Both the position numbers and the translations under genes were made by a program. The notes under the pieces are model-generated. The model saw only the letters and a program-made list of their open reading frames with translations. It searched no databases and had not been told where the DNA came from. Below, piece by piece: positions 34,240 to 41,806 of a DNA stretch of 64,000 nucleotides (positions are counted from its first letter, which is position 1; each line of letters begins with the position of its first letter). Source of the stretch: Mannheimia granulomatis (GTDB lineage: Bacteria > Pseudomonadota > Gammaproteobacteria > Enterobacterales > Pasteurellaceae); assembly GCF_013377255.1 (NCBI RefSeq), contig NZ_CP016614.1, positions 494,001-558,000 on the forward strand, read 5' to 3'.

Positions 34240-34563
34240 ATGCCTCAAAAAACATTACAATGGGACATTCAGCAAAACAATGAAAGTTTATTTGTGAGGT
34301 TGTCGGGCGAATTAACTCGTAACACGTTGCTTCCGTTATGGAAGCAACGTGCTTCTTTTTTATCACCAAAAGCGAATCAACATTTATATTGGGATTTAAA
34401 AGAGATTACTCGAGTGGATTCTGCCGGCTTCACTTTGCTTGCTGAATTATTAAACCATTATCATAAAATCATCCCAAACAGTTTGATTAATATCCCAGAT
34501 TCTGTAAAAACATTAGCAGATTTATATGACTTAGACGGTTGGTTTGAGCAGTTTATTATTTAA
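34240..34563 (+). CDS. mlaB: Mla STAS-domain subunit MlaB
   Basis: 107-residue cytosolic STAS protein that binds MlaF and is needed for complex stability and ATPase activity. The conserved serine/threonine region is DLKEITRVDSAGFTLLAEL, including the DSAG core. It begins 11 bases after mlaC. Confidence 0.92.
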   Translation: MPQKTLQWDIQQNNESLFVRLSGELTRNTLLPLWKQRASFLSPKANQHLYWDLKEITRVDSAGFTLLAELLNHYHKIIPNSLINIPDSVKTLADLYDLDGWFEQFII

Positions 34564-34596
34564 GAATTGATTACCAGATCATAGTTAGGACTTAAC

Positions 34597-34857
34597 ATGA
34601 ATCCATCACAAATTGAAGAAATTTTAAAACAGGCCTTTCCTGATGCAGCAGAAATACACGCACAAGGTGAAAATGCACATTTTGGTGTAATTGTAGTAAG
34701 TGACAGTATTGCGGCACTTTCAAGAGTCAAACAACAACAAGCCGTTTATGCACCTTTAGCAGAGCATTTCACCACAAATGCTATTCATGCTTTAACTATT
34801 AAAGTATTCAGCGTAGAAAAATGGAAAACTGAGCGCTTACTGAATATGGTGGGCTGA
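34597..34857 (+). CDS. ibaG: BolA family protein IbaG
   Basis: 86-residue BolA-like protein (formerly YrbA) with a conserved central histidine in ENAHFGVIVVS and a C-terminal AIHALTIKVFS strand-helix. BolA proteins partner with monothiol glutaredoxins in iron-sulfur handling and acid-stress response. Its place between mlaB and murA is conserved in gamma-proteobacteria. TAGGAC precedes the ATG. Confidence 0.93.
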   Translation: MNPSQIEEILKQAFPDAAEIHAQGENAHFGVIVVSDSIAALSRVKQQQAVYAPLAEHFTTNAIHALTIKVFSVEKWKTERLLNMVG

Positions 34858-34878
34858 TTCGAGTCTTTATCTTAATTA

Positions 34879-34945
34879 ACAAGCGGTGCTTTTTACCTAA
34901 AACTTTGCAGTTGCAAAAAATTTACTTTTTTGACCGCTTGTATTT
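34879..34945 (+). terminator. Paired uptake signals between ibaG and murA
   Basis: ACAAGCGGT (34879-34887) faces ACCGCTTGT (34933-34941), followed by ATTTTG. The loop is long, so termination may be partial. Confidence 0.6.
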
Positions 34946-34981
34946 TGTTATAAATTGTTATTCTTAATATTAGGATTCCAA

Positions 34982-36262
34982 ATGGAAAAATTTCGTGTAC
35001 ACGGTCCTTTCACTTTAAGCGGAACCGTTGATATTTCTGGTGCGAAAAACGCAGCACTACCTATTTTGTTTGCTGCAATTTTGGCAGAAAAACCGGTGAC
35101 GTTAAAAAACGTACCTGATTTAAAAGACGTTGATACTACTTTCAAAATTTTACGCCAGTTGGGCGTTGTAGTTGAAAAAGGAACGGAAAAAGGCGTGGTT
35201 CATATTGATGCAAGCCAAATTAACAACTACGTTGCACCTTATGAATTAGTCAGAACCATGCGAGCATCAATTTGGGCATTAGCACCATTGGTAGCACGTT
35301 TTCAAGTTGGCCAAGTTTCTTTGCCGGGTGGCTGCACTATCGGAGCAAGACCGGTAGATATGCACATTTCTGGTCTCGAAAAAATGGGTGCTCAAATTGA
35401 ATTAGATGAAGGCTATGTAAAAGCGACATCTCATGGTCGTTTAAATGGTGCTAGAATCTATATGGATAAAGTCAGCGTTGGTGCGACTTTATCCGTTATG
35501 ATGGCAGCGACTTTGGCAAGAGGGATAACTGTTATTGAAAATGCTGCCCGTGAGCCGGAAATTGTTGATACCGCTGATTTCTTAAATGCAATGGGGGCGA
35601 AAATTTCCGGAGCAGGCAGTGATATGATCACCGTTGAAGGTGTTGAGCATTTAGGTGGTTGTGAGCATAGTGTGGTGCCTGATCGTATTGAAACAGGTAC
35701 ATTCTTAGTCGCTGCAGCCGTATCCGGTGGTCGAATTACTTGCCGTGGTACTAAAGCGGATACACTTGATGCGGTGATTGAAAAATTGCGTGAAGCCGGA
35801 ATGCAGGTAGATATTACAGAAGATACTATCACCCTTGATTCATTAGGTCGTAGACCAAAAGCGGTAAATATTCGCACTATGCCACACCCTGGTTTCCCAA
35901 CAGATATGCAGGCTCAGTTTACTCTGTTGAATGCAGTGGCAGATGGTACAAGTCGTATTACTGAAACCATTTTTGAAAACCGCTTTATGCATATTCCTGA
36001 ACTTAACCGCATGGGCGCAAAAGGTGAAATTGAAGGCAATACTGCTATTTGTTACGGGGTTGAGCGCTTAAAGCCTGCAGAGGTCATGGCAACAGATCTA
36101 CGTGCTTCTATCAGTTTGGTGTTAGCTGGTTGTATAGCAACCGGTGAAACCATTGTTGATCGTATTTATCATATTGATCGCGGATACGAGCATATTGAAG
36201 AAAAACTTCGTGGTATTGGTGCAAGAATTGAACGTTTTTCAGCACCATTTGAAGGTGAGTAA
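34982..36262 (+). CDS. murA: UDP-N-acetylglucosamine 1-carboxyvinyltransferase MurA
   Basis: 426-residue enzyme that transfers enolpyruvate from PEP to UDP-GlcNAc, the first committed step of peptidoglycan synthesis. The start of the mature fold FTLSGTVDISGAKNAALPIL contains the catalytic KN pair, and the PEP-binding, fosfomycin-reactive cysteine lies in LPGGCTIGARPVD. I start at ATG 34982; the frame is open 9 codons upstream but lacks a ribosome binding site. Confidence 0.97.
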   Translation: MEKFRVHGPFTLSGTVDISGAKNAALPILFAAILAEKPVTLKNVPDLKDVDTTFKILRQLGVVVEKGTEKGVVHIDASQINNYVAPYELVRTMRASIWALAPLVARFQVGQVSLPGGCTIGARPVDMHISGLEKMGAQIELDEGYVKATSHGRLNGARIYMDKVSVGATLSVMMAATLARGITVIENAAREPEIVDTADFLNAMGAKISGAGSDMITVEGVEHLGGCEHSVVPDRIETGTFLVAAAVSGGRITCRGTKADTLDAVIEKLREAGMQVDITEDTITLDSLGRRPKAVNIRTMPHPGFPTDMQAQFTLLNAVADGTSRITETIFENRFMHIPELNRMGAKGEIEGNTAICYGVERLKPAEVMATDLRASISLVLAGCIATGETIVDRIYHIDRGYEHIEEKLRGIGARIERFSAPFEGE

Positions 36263-36273
36263 AATTTTATGAA

Positions 36274-36311
36274 AAAATGGCCGCTTGTCACAAAACAAGC
36301 GGTCGTTTTTT
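36274..36311. terminator. Bidirectional uptake-signal terminator between murA and ruvC
   Basis: CCGCTTGT (36281-36288) and ACAAGCGG (36295-36302) form a stem around CACAAA, flanked by an A-run on the left and a T-run on the right. The genes converge. Confidence 0.92.
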
Positions 36312-36335
36312 ATATTTATTTTGCAAAAGAAATGT

Positions 36336-36914
36336 TTAGCCCTTCAGCCTAAACCGCCCGCGGCTATAGCGGGTTTTCATTAATGCTAAGATTTGTTCTT
36401 TTTCGCTACTGACATTTTGGTTACTTTGTTTTGCGACAATCAGCGAATGTTGCATGGAATGGGCGTGTGTAATTGCAATTGCCAGTGCATCGGCTGCATC
36501 CGCTTGTGGTTTTGCTGAGAGTTGTAGCATTCGGGTTACCATATCTTGTACTTGAACTTTATCTGCTGAGCCAAGCCCTGTAACCGTTTGTTTCACTAAT
36601 CGTGCGGCATATTCAAATACAGGTAAATCGTGGTTAACCGCGGCTACAATAGCTGTTCCACGTGCTTGTCCGAGTTTTAATGCAGAATCAGGGTTTTTTG
36701 CCATAAAAACTTGTTCAATCGCAAACATATCCGGTTGAAATTGAATAATAATTTCACTCACACCTGCATAAATACGTTTTAAACGAGTTGGAAGATCGTC
36801 TGCAGCAGTACGTATAGAACCGCTGCCAAGATATTCTAAATTCCGACCGTTTTGACGGATAATACCGTAACCTGTTACCCTTGAACCCGGGTCAATTCCT
36901 AAAATAATAGACAT
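36336..36914 (-). CDS. ruvC: Holliday junction resolvase RuvC
   Basis: 192-residue endonuclease that cuts Holliday junctions with RuvAB. The four acidic catalytic positions are visible: ILGIDPG (Asp7), AIEQVF (Glu), and the pair in PQADAADALAIAITH. ruvA and ruvB are not adjacent. It lies downstream of yebC with a small lipoprotein gene and a terminator between. Confidence 0.96.
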   Translation of the reverse strand: MSIILGIDPGSRVTGYGIIRQNGRNLEYLGSGSIRTAADDLPTRLKRIYAGVSEIIIQFQPDMFAIEQVFMAKNPDSALKLGQARGTAIVAAVNHDLPVFEYAARLVKQTVTGLGSADKVQVQDMVTRMLQLSAKPQADAADALAIAITHAHSMQHSLIVAKQSNQNVSSEKEQILALMKTRYSRGRFRLKG

Positions 36915-36927
36915 TTTTCCATAAAAT

Positions 36928-36961
36928 AAGCGAGAAGATAGAGCATATCTTCCCGCTTTTT
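36928..36961. terminator. Terminator between the lipoprotein gene and ruvC
   Basis: AAGCGAGAAGATA and TATCTTCCCGCTT pair with one mismatch around GAGCA. On the minus strand it is followed by TTATTTT, on the plus strand by TTTT. It should separate ruvC from the upstream lipoprotein gene. Confidence 0.75.
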
Positions 36962-36980
36962 AAATTTAAATCAAGGGATT

Positions 36981-37505
36981 TTATTTATTCAATTTTGATG
37001 TGAGGCCTTTATTCACATTACAAAGTTTAGCTAAGATTTTATCCGTTTTATCACCATATTTTACTAACATACCGGATTGGTCGTTAGATGAAAGAGAAAA
37101 ACCGCTTTCTAAGCTCCAATTGTATTGGTCTGATTTAAACACCGGAAAATCTTGACTTGCAGTATCACGTGTTAATGTTTCGATTTTTTGCGATTTTCTA
37201 CCGTTAGTTAAAACTAAATTTACTGCTTTAGCTTCTTCACCTTGGAAAGCATAAGTTGCGGTGACTTGTTTACCGCTTTGGCAACGATATACGATAGATT
37301 TTGCGCCATCAGTTGCTTTTTCTACTTTCACTGCACCTGTACCATGTGCTGTGCCTGCAATATCGTTAACTTGCTGAGCCGCTTTTTCTGCAGCTTGTGC
37401 TACAGGGTTCTGTTTAGGTTGCACTGGTTGTTGATCACCGGCATTAGAACAGGCAGCTAAGACTAACGTTGCCGCTAAAGCAGGAACAAATTTCACTAAT
37501 TTCAT
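36981..37505 (-). CDS. Small lipoprotein, possibly MliC/ACP-like
   Basis: 174 residues with a lipoprotein signal (MKLVKFVPALAATLVLAAC) and AAGGAG 7 bases before the ATG at 37505. After a low-complexity spacer (about 20-60) comes a domain beginning IVYRCQSGKQVTATY and ending AKLC. One Cys at each end and short strands resemble the MliC family of lysozyme-inhibitor lipoproteins and related adhesin complex proteins. I cannot confirm the family; function is open. It sits between yebC and ruvC with its own terminator. Confidence 0.7.
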   Translation of the reverse strand: MKLVKFVPALAATLVLAACSNAGDQQPVQPKQNPVAQAAEKAAQQVNDIAGTAHGTGAVKVEKATDGAKSIVYRCQSGKQVTATYAFQGEEAKAVNLVLTNGRKSQKIETLTRDTASQDFPVFKSDQYNWSLESGFSLSSNDQSGMLVKYGDKTDKILAKLCNVNKGLTSKLNK

Positions 37506-37596
37506 AGTTTTCTCCTTGTTGTTATATAAGTAGTCACATCTAGTTAGACCACTTATTTTGAAAAAGTTCATTTTCTTTAAAAGAATTGCAAACTTT

Positions 37597-38337
37597 TTAA
37601 AGAAGAGCAGCTACTTCATCACTGATTTCACCATTGTGATAAACATTTTGTACATCATCACAATCTTCAAGACGATTAATTAAATCAAGTAATTTTGGTG
37701 CGGTTTCTGCATCAAGTTCAACGGTGGTTGATGGAATCATTGTTACTTCTGCAGACTCAATTTTAAAGCCGGCTTGCTCAATACCATCACGTACATCGCC
37801 TAAATCTTCCCAAGCAGTGTAGATTTCAAAGGAGCCGTCTTCTTGCGCTTGAATGTCATCAGCACCGGCTTCAATTGCGGCTTCAGTTAACGCATCTTCA
37901 TCGCCTGATGCGATTAAAATTAAGCCTTTTTTGCTGAATAAATAACCTACAGAGCCTTCAGTGCCTAAGTTACCGCCGCATTTGGTAAAGCTTGGGCGAA
38001 CTTGTGAGATAGTGCGGTTTGCATTATCGCTTAAACATTCCACCATAACTGCGGTGCCGCCCGGGCCATAACCTTCATAGATTTTGGTTTCCATATTGGT
38101 GTCATCACCACCACCTACACCACGCTCAATTGCACGGTTGATAGTGTCTCGAGTCATGTTGCTGGATAGCGCTTTATCCACTGCTGAACGCAAACGAGGG
38201 TTTGCACTGACATCTCCGCCACCTAATTTAGCTGCGGTTACTAATTCACGAATGAGTTTGGTAAAAATTTTACCGCGTTGAGCATCTTGAGCTGCTTTGC
38301 GGTGTTTAATATTTGCCCACTTACTATGGCCTGCCAT
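37597..38337 (-). CDS. yebC: YebC/PmpR family regulatory protein
   Basis: 246-residue cytoplasmic protein with the invariant start MAGHSKWANIKHRKAAQDAQ and three-domain YebC fold. Family members were described as DNA-binding regulators; more recent work links them to relief of ribosome stalling at proline stretches. AAGGAC lies before the ATG. Its neighbourhood with ruvC is conserved. Confidence 0.95.
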   Translation of the reverse strand: MAGHSKWANIKHRKAAQDAQRGKIFTKLIRELVTAAKLGGGDVSANPRLRSAVDKALSSNMTRDTINRAIERGVGGGDDTNMETKIYEGYGPGGTAVMVECLSDNANRTISQVRPSFTKCGGNLGTEGSVGYLFSKKGLILIASGDEDALTEAAIEAGADDIQAQEDGSFEIYTAWEDLGDVRDGIEQAGFKIESAEVTMIPSTTVELDAETAPKLLDLINRLEDCDDVQNVYHNGEISDEVAALL

Positions 38338-38347
38338 TCTTTTGTCC

Positions 38348-38791
38348 TTATTGTAATGTTGTTAAATATTGCTTTATCGCTTGTGCATTGTTTGGTGATT
38401 TCGTCATATTAATAGCTTCATCAACAGACACCCAGCGATAGGCTAAATGTTCGCTTAAAATTGGCTCTTGCTCGCTTTCAAGTGGCAGTAAGAACCAATG
38501 TTCGACACAATGTGTAATATTAGGTGCGTATTTATACCGAAAATGCGGGAAAATTTCAAATTCTATCTGTTGATTACAATCAACAAGCGGTTGTTTTTGT
38601 GTAGAAATTTGCAAACCGGTTTCTTCAAATACTTCACGGTATGCAGCATCAATAGGTTGCTCGCCAATGCCGATAGATCCTGTTACCGATTGCCAAAAAT
38701 CGGGATCGTCCTTGCGTTGTAACATTAATACCCGGTTTGTGTTTTTTGCATAAATAATCACGAGAATGCTGTTAGGGTTTTTATATTGCAT
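38348..38791 (-). CDS. nudB: Dihydroneopterin triphosphate diphosphatase NudB
   Basis: Nudix hydrolase of 147 residues. The Nudix box is GSIGIGEQPIDAAYREVFEE followed by TGLQI. NudB removes pyrophosphate from dihydroneopterin triphosphate in folate synthesis; nudB next to yebC is common in gamma-proteobacteria, which supports the name. I chose ATG 38791 with GGAAG just upstream; a TTG three codons earlier is in frame. A partial uptake signal (CAAGCGGTTG) lies inside. Confidence 0.88.
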   Translation of the reverse strand: MQYKNPNSILVIIYAKNTNRVLMLQRKDDPDFWQSVTGSIGIGEQPIDAAYREVFEETGLQISTQKQPLVDCNQQIEFEIFPHFRYKYAPNITHCVEHWFLLPLESEQEPILSEHLAYRWVSVDEAINMTKSPNNAQAIKQYLTTLQ

Positions 38792-38885
38792 CACTTCCAA
38801 TTTTCTAAATAAGAATGAAGTAATAATACCTCAAAACCTATAATCTTACTCTGTTAATACTAATCTTTTTTATTTTATCTTGATA

Positions 38886-38987
38886 ATGAGCCAAGGAGGC
38901 ACACATTTTCAAATTTACAGTTTCGCCGGATGGCTATTGGGATGCATGCTGTTTAGAGTGGTTTCGAAAAGTATGAGGTTGTTTTAA
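38886..38987 (+). other. Possible gene remnant upstream of hmuT
   Basis: A strong ribosome binding site AAGGAGG (38893-38899) precedes ATT, not ATG, at 38905 and a 23-codon frame beginning IFKFTVSPDGYWDACCLEWF. An overlapping frame from ATG 38886 gives 33 residues. Either may be the relic of a lost gene. Both are too short to identify. Confidence 0.25.
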
Positions 38988-39030
38988 GAGAATTGTTAAT
39001 ACCAATCGTATCATTTTAATTGAAAAACAA

Positions 39031-39050
39031 AATAATAATAATTATTATTT
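39031..39050. promoter_or_regulatory. Fur-like box upstream of hmuTUV
   Basis: The A/T dyad at 39034-39049 (AATAATAATTATTATT) is a perfect 16-bp palindrome resembling the Fur consensus GATAATGATAATCATTATC. It lies about 30 bases before the hmuT start. Confidence 0.6.
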
Positions 39051-39080
39051 AAAGATTGATGAAATCAAATGGAATTTAAA

Positions 39081-39941
39081 ATGAAATCTTTTTTTCTTTC
39101 TTTAATCACAATCGTTTTATACTTAAACATAAATACTGTAAAAGCAGCGGATAAAATTGTCTCTACCGCAGGCTATGCCTCTGAAATTGTAGCCAGATTA
39201 GGAAAAGCTGATAATTTAGTTGGAGTAGATACCACATCTGTTAAGCCTCAGGATATTATGGATAAAAAACCAAAAATCGGTTATCGCCGCCAACTTTCTG
39301 CAGAAGGGATTCTCTCATTACAACCAGATCTCGTTATTCTTGCTCCAGATGCTGGCCCACAAGCTGTGGTTGAACAAATTAAAGCCAGTGGTGTTAGATT
39401 ACTGACTTTAGTTGATACACAAAGTTTAGAAGGTATTCGGGATGATATTGAGCAAATTGCTAAAGCGATTGGAGCAGAATCTGAATCTAAAACTTTAATT
39501 GAGAAAATTTTGGCTGATGAAAAAAAACTAGTCGAATTTCGTACTCAGCATGCCACAGATAAAAATGCATTAATACTCATTGATACTGCTTCCCAAGGGA
39601 TTTTCGCTTTGGGTAAAAATAGTGTTGGTGATCATTTTTTACGGTTAATTAATCTTACGAATAATTTTCAAACAGAGGGGAATAAACCATTATCTACAGA
39701 GTCCTTAGCAAGTAGTAATGCAACTGTAATTTTATTAGCTTCTCGAAATGAGGCAAAAGATTCTGCTACGATAGTAAAATTGGCGAAAAACCACCCACAA
39801 TATGCTCAGTTATCCAATACGCAAGCGGGCAAAAAAGGCTGTATTTTTGCAATTAATATTTTAGATGCATTAGGCTTTGGGCCTTATACTGCGAATTATG
39901 CGCACCAAATTTTAACCACCATTCAACCTTGTTTAAAATAA
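39081..39941 (+). CDS. hmuT: Heme ABC transporter substrate-binding protein HmuT
   Basis: 286-residue periplasmic binding protein with signal peptide (ending TVKA) and a FecB-type two-lobe fold: KIVSTAGYASEIVARLG at the N-terminal lobe and LSLQPDLVILAPDAGP. The order T-U-V and the neighbouring TonB receptor and ChaN protein point to heme as substrate; B12 or siderophore cannot be strictly excluded. I chose ATG 39081 because GGAATTT lies 6 bases before it; an in-frame ATG at 39069 is also possible. Confidence 0.85.
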   Translation: MKSFFLSLITIVLYLNINTVKAADKIVSTAGYASEIVARLGKADNLVGVDTTSVKPQDIMDKKPKIGYRRQLSAEGILSLQPDLVILAPDAGPQAVVEQIKASGVRLLTLVDTQSLEGIRDDIEQIAKAIGAESESKTLIEKILADEKKLVEFRTQHATDKNALILIDTASQGIFALGKNSVGDHFLRLINLTNNFQTEGNKPLSTESLASSNATVILLASRNEAKDSATIVKLAKNHPQYAQLSNTQAGKKGCIFAINILDALGFGPYTANYAHQILTTIQPCLK

Positions 39942-39952
39942 GTGGATAAGCC

Positions 39953-40941
39953 TTGAAACTGCATTTAACCTTAATTTTTACCCTCATTATCAGTTTAGTG
40001 GTTTGTATCCACCTTGGGGCAATGCCATTACCTTTATCAGCTTGGTACTGTACCTCTGTTGATTGTGAAAGTTCTGCCTACATTTTATGGCAGATTCGTC
40101 TTCCACGTTTGCTTGGAGCTTTGTTTATTGGTGCGGCTCTTGCGATTAGTGGTGCCACAATGCAGGGGTTGTTTCGCAATCCTTTAGTTGATCCTGGCAT
40201 CATTGGCGTTTCTTCCGGTGCTGCTTTGGCTGCGGCCTTATATATTGTCATTATTCAACCATTACTACCTGAATCTTTCAATGCTTATGCTTTGCCTATA
40301 GCTGCCTTTCTAGGTGGCTGGCTGGTTACTTTTATGCTTTATCTACTTTCACAACGTAACGGACAGTTACATATCGCTATTATGTTATTAATAGGTATTG
40401 CCTTAGCCGCCTTTACCGGAGCCTTAACAGGTGTACTAATTTATATTGCTGATGATGCTCAGCTACGTAGTTTGACTTTTTGGGGGATGGGATCGCTTGC
40501 AGGAATGAGCTGGCAAATGGTTGCAATGATAGCAACTGCGGTCATCATTTGTAGCCCGCTCATTTGGCGTGAGCATCGAGCCTTAAATGCTTTAATGTTA
40601 GGCGAAGAAGATGCGCAATATATCGGTTTTGAGATCGCTAAGGTTAAACGACGTTTAGTGTTTTATGCTGCTCTATTAACGGGCGTAAGTGTAGCTTGTG
40701 TTGGAACTATCGGTTTTATTGGTTTAGTTATTCCACATTTAATGCGGTTAATGGGGGGAGTAACCATCGTTATTTATTGCCTAACAGTTTGATTTTAGGG
40801 GCAATGTTACTCATGCTGGCAGATACGCTAGCAAGAACTTTAGCTGCACCGGCAGAAATTCCGATTGGCATTTTTACGGCTTTATTTGGGGCTCCATTCT
40901 TAGCTGTAATGGTCTGGAAAAGTGGGAAATATTTATCATGA
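39953..40941 (+). pseudogene. hmuU: Heme ABC transporter permease HmuU, frameshifted
   Basis: FecCD-family permease of about 329 residues in total. The first frame (TTG start at 39953) gives 269 proper residues including RLPRLLGALFIGAALAISGA and the GLVIPHLMRLMGG region, then runs into a wrong frame and stops at 40792. The missing C-terminus (SNHRYLLPNSLILGAMLLML onward) is intact in the -1 frame up to 40941. The break is at a run of six G (40753-40758) where seven would restore the family sequence. It may be a sequence error, a phase switch or real inactivation. It overlaps hmuV by 4 bases. Confidence 0.85.
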
Positions 40942-41735
40942 CGAATTTATTAACCTGCCAAAATTTAAGCGTGTATCACCAACAAAAAAAGTTATTACAC
41001 CTTCCAAGTGCTATTTTTGAGCAAGCTAAATTCACCACTATTCTTGGACCGAATGGGGCAGGTAAAACAACCTTACTCAAAGCCTTAAGTGGCAATGCAT
41101 ATGCAAACAGTGCAGTATTTTATCAAAATAAAAGTCTGAAAAATTTAAGTGGTAATTTACTTGCACAAAAACGGGCAATATTAAGCCAACAAAGTCAAAT
41201 TGCTTTCCCGCTTAAAGTAAAAGAACTCGTTCAGCTTGGTAGAGAACCTTATCGCAATAGTGAATTTGCAAAATTTAATGAAAATATGACCGCTTGGGCG
41301 ATAGAGGCGATGTCTTTAACTGAACTGCAAGACAGAAGTAGTACGCAACTTTCTGGAGGAGAGCAACATCGAGCGCATATTTCTCGTGTGTTGGCTCAAT
41401 TATTGCCTGAACCTAATGCTGATTTAACAGGCAAATGGCTATTGCTTGATGAGCCGACTAACCATTTGGATATTCACCATCAGTATCAGCTTTTTGCTTT
41501 GTTACAAAATCTCAAACAGCAGGGTTTAACCATTATTGCGATTCTGCATGATCCGGCACTTGCGATTAATCAGTCTGATCGTATTTTAATGCTGAAAAAT
41601 GGTGAGAAATTTGCTGAAGGAGCTGCTAAGGAAATTGCAGAAAGTTCATTATTAGACGAGCTTTATCAAATGAAAATGGGATGTCGATATTGCTCTTACA
41701 CTGAGCAGTATTATCTTTCTCCTAAATCAGAATAA
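40938..41735 (+). CDS. hmuV: Heme ABC transporter ATP-binding protein HmuV
   Basis: 265-residue ATPase. Walker A is GPNGAGKTT, signature LSGGEQHRAHISR, Walker B WLLLDEPTNHLD, switch His in AILHD. The QSQIAFPLKVKELVQLGREP stretch after Walker A is typical of heme/siderophore importers. It is intact although the preceding permease is frameshifted. An uptake signal core (TGACCGCTTG) is inside near 41288. Confidence 0.92.
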   Translation: MTNLLTCQNLSVYHQQKKLLHLPSAIFEQAKFTTILGPNGAGKTTLLKALSGNAYANSAVFYQNKSLKNLSGNLLAQKRAILSQQSQIAFPLKVKELVQLGREPYRNSEFAKFNENMTAWAIEAMSLTELQDRSSTQLSGGEQHRAHISRVLAQLLPEPNADLTGKWLLLDEPTNHLDIHHQYQLFALLQNLKQQGLTIIAILHDPALAINQSDRILMLKNGEKFAEGAAKEIAESSLLDELYQMKMGCRYCSYTEQYYLSPKSE

Positions 41736-41751
41736 TTGCAATCAAGGAAAC

Positions 41752-41791
41752 AAAATGACCGCTTAATATGATCAAACAAGCGGCCATTTTT
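41752..41791. terminator. Uptake-signal terminator between hmuV and the TonB receptor
   Basis: AAAATGACCGCTT (41752-41764) pairs with AAGCGGCCATTTT (41778-41790) with one mismatch, followed by T-rich sequence. It serves two convergent genes. Confidence 0.85.
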
Positions 41792-41806
41792 ATTGTATTT
41801 TTTACA

